A stretch of DNA of 64,000 bases, from assembly GCF_052857255.1 (NCBI RefSeq), contig NC_135505.1, positions 60,679,149 through 60,743,148 on the forward strand, given 5' to 3'. Position 1 is the first letter of the stretch; each line of letters begins with the position of its first letter. Shown here piece after piece: positions 11,594-23,433 of the stretch. The position numbers and the translations under genes are program-made. The notes beneath the pieces are model-generated. The model did not search any database. It had not been told where the DNA came from and saw only the letters and a list, made by a program, of their open reading frames with translations. The DNA comes from Amblyomma americanum (Eukaryota; Arthropoda; Arachnida; Ixodida; Ixodidae).

Positions 11594-13534
11594 TCACCAA
11601 CGAGTACTCCTCGCAACGCCATGATAGATCGTCACAGGGGGCGACTGAAGTTCGCGCGCGTAGAAAACGCGGGAAAACGCACATCTCGCAGTCACAAACA
11701 TTGGTTGGGGACATCTAAAAGACAACTGAGAACTGGCAGCGTCAGGTTTGGTTCAACTAGGGACAGCATAGGGGCGGTTTGATGTTGAGTTCAGCTCGGT
11801 ATTCATTCCGACGCTTCGGTGGTAAACGCATTTACCACCGCGCCGATCATAAATAAACGTAATTGAGTTATAGTGTAGAAAAAAATAACTAAATGTTGAG
11901 ATAAGGTTTAAAAGTTTATCTTTAGGCACGTTTGTCGGAGCTTATTATTAGGCAAAGCACAACAGGCACAAAAAAACAGGGACGGCTAGGGATATCCCGG
12001 ACCGAGCCGTACCTAGGTGTTCTTCAGCAGGCGTGGGGAAAGAAGCGAAGAAGCGCTGCTTTGCCCGCCAAAATACCGAAGCTCAGTGTTAGTGTGGATA
12101 TTGATGTTTTTAGTGATACGGTGATAAGCCGCGGCGTGCACCACGCTGGTTGGGTGATGTGGATGAATCTCCTGTGTGTATTTTGCGTGCGCACCAGGGC
12201 ATCGCCAACGTCACTGCGTCGCTCAACTGACACTCTGTCGACGGCGGCGCAAGGTGATACGTGCTGCTCTACGCTTCATTGTCTGCGTTTTGGGCCACGT
12301 TCGTGACCGAGCACGTCGGTGGCGCGCATGTCTCGTGGGCGCATCGCCTATCTACGCAGTGTAAGTGACCGCAGCACCACAGGATGATTAGCGCGCCGCG
12401 CAGGGTGCGGAGCACGTGCATGCTCAAATTAGATGTACACCTCTCATATCAGCCCGAGGGGAACATTATTCCCAGTACTGTGGGTTACACGTCATGGTGT
12501 CTTCGAAGTTTTTTTTTTTTTTTTTCAAGTTAGGCCGCCTGCTGTTCGTAGAGAAAGGTTGCGTAGACCTGAAGTTACCATGCAGTTGGCGAAAAGCTGC
12601 TACATTGTCCCGGTATTCATCCCACAATATTTGCAAGTTGTGCCATTGGGCCTGGTGGTTTTGCAGCAGTTGGGGTTGCGTGACTTTCATCACAAAAATG
12701 CTACGTGTACATGCACTGTATCTTGCCACAGTTTGAGAGGACTAGTAGCTGGCTTTATTAGCTAGTAATTTGGTGCTTGTTAGTCGTGCTGCAGTTAAGG
12801 AATTTTAGCATGTTTTTTTTAATTCCAAGTTTCTTGGTGGTGGTACGTTAATGTGCAGAGCAGTAAGCTGTTGCTTAGCGAAGAAAGCTGTTCAGGTTGG
12901 TACATATTTGTGATAGGAAACTGCTGAACTTCCTTCCTTTGTTAGTGTTTGTCCACCATGAATTTTCTATCATTTGCAGAAAGAATTCAAGCTGTCATGT
13001 TAGCATGCATGTGGCCATAAGCACACACCAACTCCGCACTTCAGCTGCGGCCTCAGTTTGCATGCTGTAGCTGGCATATACCACGCTATTCATTACATAT
13101 CAACACTGAAGGGACCCTTTGCTGAATTACACATACATTTTAAGCCTGGTTCATTTCTTGAGCATTCCTTTGTCTACATGTTGTAGTCTTGCATTTCAGG
13201 CTTTCCATGGCACTGTTTTGCACACAACTGATTATATTTTATTGAATATTCTGAAGTTTGCACATCAACACACACAAACCCATGGTTTGGCTCATTGCTG
13301 TATTTCACTTCAACTGGCCAGTTTAAGACTGTGACTCGGAGTGTATAGATTTTCTCTATCTCCTGGTTGCATTAAAGGCACAGTCTGCTGATTATTTATT
13401 GTAGTACAAAGCTCCTTGCCCAAACAGATTTAATTTTTTCTCTTCTTTTCGAATGACACAAGTACCCATTAGCATACAGTCATGAGGCAACACCTATATT
13501 ATATTCACCTTTATTTGCCAAGAAGCAATGTGGT
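11594..13534. other. GC-richer stretch, possible promoter; no gene recognised
   Basis: 11600-12430 is rich in CpG compared with its surroundings. A good donor (CGCAGT|GTAAGTG at 12361) could end a 5' untranslated exon on plus, perhaps of KDM3, but nothing links it. The open frames at 12416-12765 contain a T18 run and show no family. Confidence 0.3.
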
Positions 13535-13605
13535 TTTATGGCATTGGGGGCTGCTTGCTCGCCTCGCAATCTGAAAGTCCCGTGTTCAATTCCCAACACC
13601 TTCAA
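13535..13605 (+). repeat. tRNA-like SINE head
   Basis: GCTTGCTCGCCTCGCAATCTG and CCGTGTTCAATTCCC are spaced like A and B boxes. No canonical tRNA cloverleaf. Confidence 0.45.
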
Positions 13606-13820
13606 AAAATGTTTTTTTTATACCATGGTGATTTCAGCTGGGATTTTTGCGACTAGTTGACACCGGGTTTCGTTGTTGATTAGCCATATAATTACTGCCT
13701 ACATTATTACTGCCTGTACAATATTGGTGCATAGTAATGAAATGCAGTATATTCACTCCAGGCATCTGCCATTTCAGCTGCAAGGAAAAAAACACAGTGG
13801 CACTATCACCCTCTCAGACC

Positions 13821-15214
13821 TTTATTTATTTACATAATACTGCAGACCTCATTTGGTACAGGCAGGATGGGTGAAAACTAGGAAGACTTAATATTTGTAA
13901 TGCCAAGTAGTGCACTTTAATACAAGACAAGCAACACACAATGGTTACCTTATAAAACTGGAAATAAACAGGTTATCAGAAACATAAAATAGAAGAGCAG
14001 TACGTTCCGAATGTTTTGAATTGCATTTCCAAAATTTTCGTTTTGAACATCCCTTTATGTAATCAATTTGCCTGTTATCATGCGTGGGAAATACGAATAT
14101 TTATATTGGTTTGTCCTTGCAAAGTAGGGGTCCTGTGTAATTATGTTAGCATCTGGAAAAATTTTTCATCTGATGTGGAGGGGTTTTTATTTCATTGCCT
14201 ACCATTAGAGCAGACTAGAGAGTCTTTATTTCTGTATTTTATAAAACACACTGTGCACCTCTGTACCTTGGGGTTCCCAGACTGTCTGCACATTTGAGTT
14301 TGGGCCTAATGAGTGATATATATGCGAATTTCTCAATGCTGCTGGGTGTTCCTTTGAGTTTATGCTTCAAGAGGCCTAATTTTTTTTTTCAGATGACTTT
14401 ATATAATTAATGCGGTCTGTCGAACAACTAAGCTGAGAAATGTGTTGCCTAGGTATTGTAACAAATGTTATGTTATTTATGCGGTAGTTAAACCTCAGTG
14501 GCATTCCCTTTCTTGTTATATGCATAAATACTGTTTTGTCTTCATTAATCACCATTCCCCATTTGTCACACCAGTTCATAACATCCGTAGTGCAGTATTT
14601 AGCAAGGCTCAGTTGTCGAAGGGGAGTGGATTGGTTTATACAGCATGCAATTGTCAGCAAAGAATCTTATCACAACACTGGGATAACTATATCATTTACA
14701 TAACTTAAATAAAGACAGTAAAGGGCCAAGTACACTCCCCTGGGAACACCAGAGGAGATAAGAAGAGAAATAAAGACAGTAAAGGGCCAAGCACACTCCC
14801 CTGGGGAACACCAGAAGAGGTAAGGAACAAACGCCATCAACCTCCACAAACTGCATACGGTATTTTAAATAGGAGCTGATCCAGTTAATGAGAGCTAAAG
14901 GGACTGCAATTATCTTAAACTTTAGAAGCAGTTTAATGCGTAGAACCTTGTCAGATGCTTGACTACTATCAAGGAAGACTGTCTATTTGTCCAGAATTAT
15001 CTAACGTGGTACTGAAATTATGAATAGCCTTGACTGTGTGACAGTGGAAAGCCCTTTTCTAAAACCATCTTGGCACGGGCTTAAAGCTGCTTCAGTGTTG
15101 AATATCTGAACGATGTAATTTGCAATATGTTCAAATCTTAAAGCAAGTGGATGTGAGAGAAATATGGTGGTAGTTATTCACACACGATCGGTCTCCTTTC
15201 TTATAGACAACTAA
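13821..15214 (-). mobile_element. LINE relic, 3' part (reverse transcriptase and tail)
   Basis: Reading minus, the fragment starts with VVYKKGDRSCVNNYHHISLT, a reverse transcriptase block (KKGD, NNYRPISL type). It continues with GQIDSL, INWISSYLKYRMQFVEVDG and a [11 protein letters not shown] block, then a C-terminal KLKGTPSSIEK...LIRPKLK segment, and ends with a TAAATAAATAAA tail at 13821. Many stops and shifts. A 61-bp tandem duplication (14707-14767/14768-14828) lies inside it. Its 5' side is cut exactly at the Harbinger target site. Confidence 0.8.
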
Positions 15215-15330
15215 CCGCCGTATTCAAGAATGAAACTTAAGGTGTGACTTAAGTTTGTGACTTAAGTTCTGAGTAAAGTATGAGTGACGAAGGAAGTTTC
15301 AAAAACGGCACTTAAGCAGCACTTATGAAA
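15215..15330 (+). repeat. Harbinger left TIR and subterminal repeats
   Basis: The inverted repeat starts at CCGCC (15215). It is followed by GTGACTTAAG twice, CACTTAAG and CACTTATG, all variants of one heptamer, plausible binding sites for the element's Myb-like protein or transposase. Confidence 0.8.
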
Positions 15331-15797
15331 GTAGCACTTTTAGATGTAAGTAGGCACCATGGAAACGAGGCTAAGCAAACATTTCTGTATATCTAATTAA
15401 TTCATGAACAAATAAAGAACAGAAGCACCAAAACAGCACTGCTAATACATAGTACAAGTCTCAACTAACGTTTTAACAACAACAAAAAGTTTTTTCGGCT
15501 AGCTTTGGAGAACTAATATTATTTGTCTGGCCACAAACAAAGACGTCACTATAGTAGCGCGCGTAGTACTGCTCCTGTCGACGTCGTAGTCTTTCTGCTC
15601 ACGCGCGTCCATCGGTTGCATCATCGCCAGCTCTTTGTCTCTGCTTTATATTGTTATCGCGCATTTTAATTGTAAATGCACTGCTTGTATCGTATATATT
15701 TTTGGTATTATATTTATTGATAGTGTGTAGTCATTTGTAGTGTGTTTTGTTTTCTGTACTGCGTCATTCTTTGGTGCTGTGTTGCGACGCGCGCGTG

Positions 15798-16672
15798 ATG
15801 GAGAAACCGGAGAAGTACAAAATTAACTTCTCCAGAGTAGAGCGAGCTCTTCTCCTCGACCTCGTCGACAAGCACAAGGCCGTGCTGGAAAACAAGAAAA
15901 TGGATGCCGTGTCAGTTGCACGGAAAAGGAAAGAGTGGGAGCTTATAGAAACCCAGTTCAACTCCAGTCACAACGTGAGCCTACGGACACGGCTCCAGCT
16001 GAAGAAATGCTGGGAGAACCTGAAAAATAAGTGGCGAAAGGCGAAAGCGGGCGACAACCGGGAGATGTTTAAGACCGGTAAGTCCTGTTTTCTTTCATCT
16101 TTCATTCTCTTTTGCTGACGAATTCAGAGGTTCTCTCCCAGATTACAGAACTGTTCCGATTGCTTGCTGCCTGCATTTTATGACTAGATTCCCCCTCCGT
16201 CCCTCAAAAAAAAAAATACAGAGAATGTTTACGACATTCGAATCTGAGCGAAAGCATGAATTTGTGCTACGTAGAAGACGACGGTGAGCAGGCAGTGCCG
16301 CGGGACGGAGCAAATAAAAGTCGAAGACGACGCTCTCTAATTCACGGCACGAGAATGTGGTGCAATTTAACAAGAGGTGTGTTCGCTCCGATGGTAGCGT
16401 AGTGGTCTCGCCCAACAGCCGTTAAAGATCTGTTCGCGCAGCCGCGGGTTCGACTCCCGTTCGTTGATATTGATCGAATATCCTTTTTCATAATTTGACC
16501 TCGGCTCAAGGCAGGGACTCCGGAACTTTTTTCGGAGTAGGGGGTCGAGGTTTTCGAGTTTATTTTCTTTATTCCATGCTTTCATTAAATGTTTGTTTAA
16601 TTTTAATTACTTTTTGTTTATATTTTCATACTTTCCTGTCCAAACATGTATTTCAGATGGACATGAAGCTTA

Positions 16673-16755
<83 letters not shown>

Positions 16756-18298
16756 TGTGCACATGAGGAGTGATCGACTGCATTAAAAAAAGTTTGTCCA
16801 TACTATTTCAATGCTAGTAATCATAGTCATGAACAAAGCTCAGTTTCTGTTGGGACATGATGGATTTAGGTTACTTAAATTAAGCATATTAAAGACTGTC
16901 TATGAAGCCAGTGAGCCCAGCTCCTCTGTGCTCTACATTAATAACGCCCTAAAATTGAAAAGAAGTTGAAAACACGGGGGGGGGGGGGGGGGGGGGGGGG
17001 CTGCTCTCTCTGGAGAAAGGTTGGGGGGAGGGGAACTGCCGCTCCTTGCCCCCCCCCCCCCCCTGTTCGGGAGTCCCTGGCTGAAGGTGAAAACTAGGCA
17101 CACGGGAATCGAAGCACGAGGTGAAATGCAGTCTGATGTCGAAACGCAAAAGGCACCCCTGTGCTGTTGTGAGATGTCAGTGCACATTAAAGATCCCCAG
17201 GTGGTTGAGAATTATTCCTGAGACCTCCATTACAGCACCTCTTCCTCCCTTCTTTCACTCCCTCCATTAAAATATTGGCCTGTGTGACCAGTGTATCAAA
17301 GCTACAGCTAAGAGGTGCAAATGCACTGGCCGAACATATTTTCCAAGGTGGTCATCCAAGGAGCATGATTGGCAGAGTATGTGACAAATGTATTCCGGAA
17401 ATGTTTCCCTTCAAAGCAGGCTAAGTGCATGTTTTATGCCTCCTGTTTTGTCACATAAACAAACTCTAACGGAAGCATTGATTGAGTTACTGCACGACCC
17501 AAAATGGTAAAATGTCACCTAAAGGACATTGAAAGCAACGAATACAAGCGCACAAAATAGCGCAGAATGCATTTTAAGTACCCACTTCATTGTAAAGCAT
17601 TCAAAGGCTAAGGTAGCCTACAGTACTAGCAAAGATTGAAGTGTTTCTTGATCTAAAGCGACATTGCATTGGATTTGCCCTCATTTCAAGGTCTAATAGC
17701 AAGCACTTCCTCCGCATTAGGTGATGGAGAGGACCTGCTGTGGTCCTGGCACTATGAAGAGGGTAGCCCGCAGCAAGATGAGCAAATGGAAGAGGAGCCA
17801 GTGGCCATGGCAGCCTCCTTAACATCAGCCACTACGGCAACCGCAGCACCCTCGGTGCTTCCTGCTGCCTCTACAGCAAGGGCAGCAGGCACCAGCCGCA
17901 TGAGCTCACAGAAGCAGTCGCCTGCTGTGCCGCCTGCGCCAAGCGCTTTTTTTGTTCCGGCAACACCGGCAGCCGCAGCACCCTCACCCTCAGTGCTTCC
18001 TGCTGCCTCTGCAGAAAGCGCAGCAGGTACCAGCCGCACTGCGGGCACGCATAGGCAGTCGCTGGTCGAGCAAGAGCTAGCAGCTCGCCTTAATGATATT
18101 TCTACTGAGAGGGCACAAAAGTGTAAAGAGCACCGGCTGCGGATGCGACTCTTACGAGCAGACCACCGCGACAAGCTTGCAAAGCGAGCGGCAATCTATC
18201 AGCTTGAGATGGAAAATCTTAAGCTTAAGAATGACTTGAAACGGTTGAAAAATATCCTTTTGGAGCTGCAAATAAAAACAGTAAAGGGGGAACTTTGA
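15798..18298 (+). CDS. Harbinger Myb/SANT-like DNA-binding protein (two exons, intact)
   Basis: The accessory protein of PIF/Harbinger elements binds element ends and brings the transposase to the nucleus and DNA. Exon 1 (15798-16077, donor ACCG|GTAAGT) carries the Myb/SANT-like trihelix region: NFSRVERALLLDLVDKHK, ARKRKEWELIETQFN and LKKCWENLKNKWRKAKAG. Exon 2 (17721-18298, acceptor CCGCATTAG) joins in frame as KTG|DGEDLLW. It encodes an Ala/Ser/Pro-rich linker with two similar LPAAS...AGTSR blocks, and a C-terminal coiled coil (about the last 75 residues, Leu/Lys/Glu-rich). The start at 15798 fits the domain; an upstream in-frame ATG at 15747 is possible. No stop or shift interrupts it, unlike the transposase. 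The intron contains a tRNA-like SINE, a (TA)n tract and G/C runs. Confidence 0.8.
16385..16480 (+). repeat. tRNA-like SINE head
   Basis: An A-box-like TGGTAGCGTAGTGGTCTCGC and a B-box-like GGGTTCGACTCCC are spaced as in a tRNA-derived Pol III promoter. It sits in the intron of the Harbinger Myb gene. It is not a tRNA gene: no proper acceptor stem. Confidence 0.55.
16676..16751. repeat. (TA)n microsatellite
   Basis: About 38 uninterrupted TA units inside the Harbinger element. Confidence 0.97.
16977..17063. repeat. G24 run followed by C15 run
   Basis: An uninterrupted run of 24 G (16977-17000) lies 48 bp before 15 C (17049-17063). The two can pair, or the G run can form a G-quadruplex. Length may vary or be mis-assembled. 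Confidence 0.9.
17100..17240 (+). repeat. tRNA-SINE fragment (Ruka-like), 3' part
   Basis: Contains GATGTCAGTGCACATTAAAG followed by CCCCAGGTGGT, the conserved middle of the tick SINE seen complete at 59395-59626. Confidence 0.6.
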
Positions 18299-18439
18299 GG
18301 AGGGTGATGTTGGAGGTGGGGCAGGTGGACATAATCTGAAAAATGAAAGCACTGCAACTATGGCCAAGTCACCTGAGAGAAGGGATGAAGTGGGGGGGTA
18401 TACAAATAAGGAGCCAGATGAAGTCGATATACTGCCAGA

Positions 18440-18500
18440 CTCTGCGGTGTTCTTTAATGTGCACTGACATCGTATAGAACACAGGAGTCTGCAATTTGCC
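18440..18500 (-). repeat. tRNA-SINE fragment, middle part
   Basis: The reverse complement carries GATGTCAGTGCACATTAAAG and flanking SINE sequence. It lies just after the Harbinger Myb gene. Confidence 0.55.
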
Positions 18501-19174
18501 CCCTAACGAATGCAGCTGCCACAGCCAAGAGGCTAGTAACATAGCCCCTGAGCCATCACAGCAGGTGAAAAATTTGTAACCTCTTATAGGAGCTCTGAAA
18601 GGAGCTCTAGTAAAGTTACAATATGCCTGGAACGTTAAAGCACGCCAGTTCACGAATATTATGTAGCAACAATTTTTTTAAATGCGCTTTGTAGCGGCTG
18701 AGCTCTCTGCAGTCAAAATTTGATTTCTCTCCTCTCATCACACTTTGCACGCTGGAAGGTCGGCGCTCCTCCGCCGGCCCCACCTCCGGGGTGCGAAGCT
18801 TCCTGACCCACCAGAGCTACGCGGCTTACTGGCCAGGGCCATAATAGCTGCCCGACGTCTGAAAGAATGCAACCAGTAGCCATCTCTCAACTTGTATACG
18901 CATTTGTGAGCGACGGAGAAGGGCGCGAGCATGAAAAAGTCTCCGGGAAGTGCTGGCCAACTTTGGCGCGTGATTGTGGGTTCCCTGCAGGTGTAGAGGT
19001 GTATTACTTGGCTCGGATGTTCATGACAACCAAATGCAGTGATTGAGAGAGTTGATGTGCTCTCCTCGGAAGGTGTTTCACAGCGCCTTTAAGTCTTGCT
19101 TGAATTTCAACCTCATCCAGCTTCTCTTAGTTGCTTTTTACTACAGAGTGTCTTTGGTGTTTAGGATAGTCAAG

Positions 19175-19398
19175 CTGCCGCATTGCCTCAGTGGTTATGG
19201 CGCTCGGCTGCTGACGCAAAAGCCGTAGGTTCGATCCCAGCTGCTGCGGTTGAATTTTGGTGGAGGCGAAATTCTAGAGGTTTGTGTACCGTGTGATGTC
19301 AGTGCACGTTAACGAACCCAAAGGAGTTTATATTTACGGAGCCATTCACTACTGCGTCCCTCGTAACCCGTCTCAGTTTGGGACATTTAACCCCTTAA
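19175..19398 (+). repeat. Full-length tRNA-derived SINE (Ruka-like)
   Basis: Starts with a tRNA-like head (CAGTGGTTATGGCGCTCGGC, then GGTTCGATCCCAG), continues with GTGGAGGCGAAATTCTAGAG and GTCAGTGCACGTTAA, and ends GGGACATTTAACCCCTTA. It is the same family as 60870-61095 and 59395-59626. Confidence 0.85.
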
Positions 19399-20498
19399 AG
19401 ATAGCCAGTTGCTATATCCAGTTTGTAGTATGGTTTTATGCTGGGTAAAAGCATGCAGATTCTGTTTTTAGCTTCCACATGGTTGTGCAGTATGGTTTTA
19501 GTAATGTGTTCTGTTTGAACCAAATGTTTTGTCGTTCTTATTAATCAGTAGAGGAAAAGAGCACGGCACTCCTGCCATGAGCTATTTCATGAGGACGTAA
19601 ATGCCACTTTGAGGCCGACTTGGCACTTTCTACGGGGTGGGTTGACTGCACTTTTTAAACATTCTTGTGGTCTAGCCACTTCTTTCCCGGAACCACAGCA
19701 GTAGACTAAAAGCTGGTTTAAAAAGCGCCTCTGCTACATTTCCTGTTTGATGTTTTGAAGTGTACGTAGTGCTATTTTTGCTAATTCCCAGGTTTCCTGC
19801 ATATGTAAGTGAATGCTGTTTTGAAATCTACTTTTCTTCCTTTGTTTGGTACAGTCGTTTTCCAGCAATGTTTTTTTTTCTCATTATTTCTTTTGCATAG
19901 CGCATAGGTTTCTTTACAGCTTTGTACCATGTATGATCATCTGCTGAATCTAATGTACAGTCATGCCATGTTAATTTTACCCCTATTGAAAGGGGCAGTT
20001 TTTCTGGGACCAAACTTTTGGATTGTATTTATGCCTCATTCAAATGCAATGTCTATGTCGAGACAGTGGACAGGGTGAAAATGCATAGCCTATTGGGACA
20101 TATGTATTTTTGTCTTGTTATTATGGACAGCGATGACAACCAAATCCCAAGTGCCTCTACCAGATGTGCTACCCCTTGTATATTGATATTGATGGTTTCA
20201 AAGCTCCTCGCGATTACACTAATGCTCCCGTGTTTCCCAATTTCCACGTGCCACTATAGCAGGCTGCAGCCATAAAGCTTTATTTAAAGAATATTTGCTT
20301 CTTTTTCTTCACAATTCATTATTACGGCCAACTCACTTTATGGACACTTTTGCTGGGGAACACTGTCAAGTTTTTTGCTTGTGTGTGATGCTCCTGCCCC
20401 AGTGTTGGCCACTGTGGGTATTGCATAAATAAGCAAATAAAATGCAGCACCAAGTGCACTTAGGGTTTTTTCTTCATTTTGTAACAGTGCAATTTAGA

Positions 20499-20627
20499 AA
20501 ACTTCCTTGATGATGATGATGATTATGGATTTTTATGGCGCAAGGGCAGCTATGGCCAAAGAGCGCCATGTCACAAGGTATTTCTTTTTTTCTCAAGGTG
20601 GGGTCAGAAACCCACAAACTTCCTTGA
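20499..20627 (-). mobile_element. Short retroposed fragment with 12-bp target duplication
   Basis: AAACTTCCTTGA flanks a roughly 105-bp insert on both sides (20499-20510 and 20616-20627). The insert begins with a (TGA)n tract and TGGCGCAAGGGCAGC, a 3'-end signature, so the source element is oriented on the minus strand and 5'-truncated. Confidence 0.65.
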
Positions 20628-20731
20628 GTTTTGGAAAACACTGTGTTCACCAAACTATGGCATATGCTGAACAAATTTTAAGAGAACCTATAAACTCTCA
20701 AACTACACATGAGAGAAATGGGTGCGATGGT

Positions 20732-21560
20732 TTTCTCAGGAGGAGGAGGAGGAAAGGCAGGGAGGTTAACCAGTGAATAATCAGTTTGCTACTCTGCACG
20801 GGGGGAAAGTAGTGAGGGGAGAAAAAGATGAAGGAGAAAAGACAGTTGCAGGAAATTCAAGTCACTATGTAAAGTCACAGCGTTCAGCAAAATCAGCCTA
20901 TCGTGCAGGCCAGAATTTTTAAAAAACGGAGCAGTGCCTTGCAGACCTTCACCGCTGCGGCCAGTGACCGAGAATCTTCGTTTCCTTCAGTGGGCGCAGG
21001 TCTAGATTCTCCAGTGCACGGCAGAGAGACTGTCTTTCGGCGCTGTAGGCAGGGAATTCACAAAGAATGTGGGCTATAGTCTCATCACACCCACAGATGG
21101 CACAGCAGGGCTGTCACACATACCTATTAAGGAGTAGTGCTTGGTGAAAGCTACACCAAGCCACAGGCGACGCAACATAGTTGCTTCACATCGCGGTAGG
21201 CCAAATGGAAGCCGAAGCTTTAGATCTGGGTCTAAGGTTTTTAAACGTGAATGCGAGAATTGGCCTGAATTCCACGCGGCAAGCGTGATGTCCCGCAACA
21301 GTGCTGCGTCGGGTCTCGTGATGTGGATGGACACACAATCACCCTCGTGGTGAGCAGTTCGCGTGGTCTCGTCCGCACGGTGGTTGCCTGTGATGCCGCT
21401 GTGTCCTGGCAGCCAATGGTAAACAATATCGTGCCCTTTGTTGATGGATGTGTGGTGGAGCTCTCGGATTTCGGCGACAAGTTGTTCATGGAACCCATGA
21501 CGAGCAGATTGTAGCGCTTGGAGGGCTGCTTTTGAATCAGTGAAAACAGACCATTGCTGG
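20732..21560 (-). mobile_element. LINE fragment with RNase H domain (I/R1-like)
   Basis: Minus reading, across frameshifts, gives FTDSKAALQALQSA (first RNase H Asp) and HWLPGHSGITGNHRAD (His and last Asp), then the linker and C-terminus LRLPFGLPRCEATMLRRL. The 3' end at about 20732 is a (TCC)n tail. Nested in the Harbinger element, so it inserted later. Confidence 0.75.
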
Positions 21561-21834
21561 GCTGTTTATTCACTGATATGCCACTTGAGAGGTTCATTGA
21601 TTACCATTGGCAACATTACTGGACCCATATTGCCAGCCTTCAACGAGGACAACCGCGTCATTTCCCCATTCTTATTTCCAAGTTGACCAGTTCAGTCTTG
21701 CACTGGCGTCTGCTAGCCATCCTGATTAGCTTGGTTTCTAGAGCAACTGCCCCAACAAGCAGTATTCATAGGCTTGGTCCTTGTACCGGGTTGAATTTAT
21801 CTTTCAGTTGGCCGTTAGAAAGATAGAACAATGT

Positions 21835-23105
21835 CCTTTTCACACTTTGGTACCTTTGGCCGCAACGAATGCAATTTTGTGTGATACAAAGCTTTGCACT
21901 GGCATTTTCTCATATCCATAACATAGAAGTTGTATGTCCGGGAGGTCACTTGAAATTAGGGGCTTGAGCTAGTGGCTTGCAAAAACCGCTTGTGTCTAAC
22001 CTCCTAATTTTCCGGCACCACTTATGGATGTGCACAGTGAGTAGGTTTTTCTAAGTGCTGGCACAGGTGTTTTTAAACATCAAAATCTAGGCTCCAACTG
22101 CTCGCTCTTCCAAGTGACATTGAAACTTGAAGGTTTCTTGGAGGCAGCTGTGTGCACAGTGAATTGCATGATTCGCCATATCTTCGTCGTAATTATCCGT
22201 GCTTTGTTCAACAATTTACATACTCAAGAGTTCAACAAAGCTTTCTGTAGTCAGGTATTGCAATCGAAGTGAAGGAATGTAGTCAGTGACCATAATTTTT
22301 TGTAGCTGTGTGGCTGGGTGTAGGTGCATGCTAATCAGCGATTCCTGCCTTGCTTGAAATCTATATGTCCTTAGAGGGTTTCACTAAGCTATTTGGATGA
22401 AATTAGCATTTATTAGAAGCAGGAAGAATTATGGTGCGTACGTAATCATATGCCGCCGAGGCTGTAAATGTCTGAAGGCTTGAACCGGATGCTCGGTGGA
22501 TCTTTTACAAATGTACAACAAGCAAGTAAGTAATTCAGTGGTTTATTAAAATATTAAAAAAAAGGAAAATATTTTTGCTAGCCTACCATCGATACTGAAG
22601 CACCTGAGTTGGGCCAGCAGAAATAAAGGATAGCAGTTAGAATGGAGAAATGAAATGAAAGGTGAGGGGACAGGAAGAGAGGATAGGGGGGAGAGGTAAT
22701 GTACACAAAAACTATTTACACTAATAAATATGTACAGGTTGCGCACGTGATTAGTTTAGTTTATGGTGAAGCAATAAAAATGCGCACAGCGATTGTTCAC
22801 TACAGCTGCAGGGGGCGCCCAGCTGTTGGTCGTCCAAGGTAGCACTCGCTCAGCATTCGGTCACTGCGCGTAACTACCTGGCGGACACAACAACAATTAA
22901 TGAAATAAAAACTGGTGTAGTGCAACAGTGCATGAAAAAATTAGTGAAATATGATACAGTACAATATGATACATTATGATACAGAAAATGATACAGTACA
23001 GTCTCAGTACAACACTACTAATATTGTGAAAGCAGAAATACACAGGTGCAAGAGAAACAGTTTTTTCGCAGGTAATAAGGGCGAAAATGTAAGAACCAGA
23101 GAAGT
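21835..23105. other. Harbinger interior without a gene
   Basis: No domain found. 22945-23015 holds short ATGATACAGTACA-type repeats. Confidence 0.5.
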
Positions 23106-23109
23106 GCAC

Positions 23110-23240
23110 AATGCGTATGTCGTGCTATTCCATGTCAGCGCATGTTAAACGACTCCAGTTGTTCTAAATTATTCCCAAGCCTTCTATTAGAGCCTCTTTT
23201 ATAACTCATGTCATATCAGGGCATTAAACACCAGAATTTA
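23110..23240 (+). repeat. tRNA-SINE fragment, 3' part
   Basis: Degenerate SINE middle and end: CCATGTCAGCGCATGTTAAA, then TCAGGGCATTAAACACCAG. Nested within the Harbinger element upstream (plus strand) of the transposase 3' end. Confidence 0.5.
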
Positions 23241-23433
23241 AAATTTTTATACCAATTTTAAGAAATATTTGAAACATGTGCAATGCAACAAGAAACAATA
23301 TTCCATGGGTAATAGTGAACTCTTGAAGGGAAGGCTAGGATGTAGATTTTTATGTAGAAACAAGGCAAGGAAAAAGATAATTGTCCTTCACACATTACTT
23401 CTGCAAGTTGTATGTCCAGCATGATGATGCCCC

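Noticed and set aside
12416..12765. Two overlapping frames of about 110 codons as a possible first KDM3 exon
   Set aside because: They contain a T18 run and show no similarity to the KDM3 N-terminus; no link by splicing could be shown.
16385..16470. Possible tRNA gene
   Set aside because: A and B boxes exist but no acceptor stem; it is a SINE head. The same holds for 13535-13605, 52075-52136 and 52324-52396.
16495..16773. Plus-strand frame ending in repeated Ile-Tyr
   Set aside because: The second half is translation of the (TA)n microsatellite.
17752..18174. A 140-codon minus frame opposite the Myb gene
   Set aside because: Shadow of the Ala/Ser-rich linker of the plus-strand protein.
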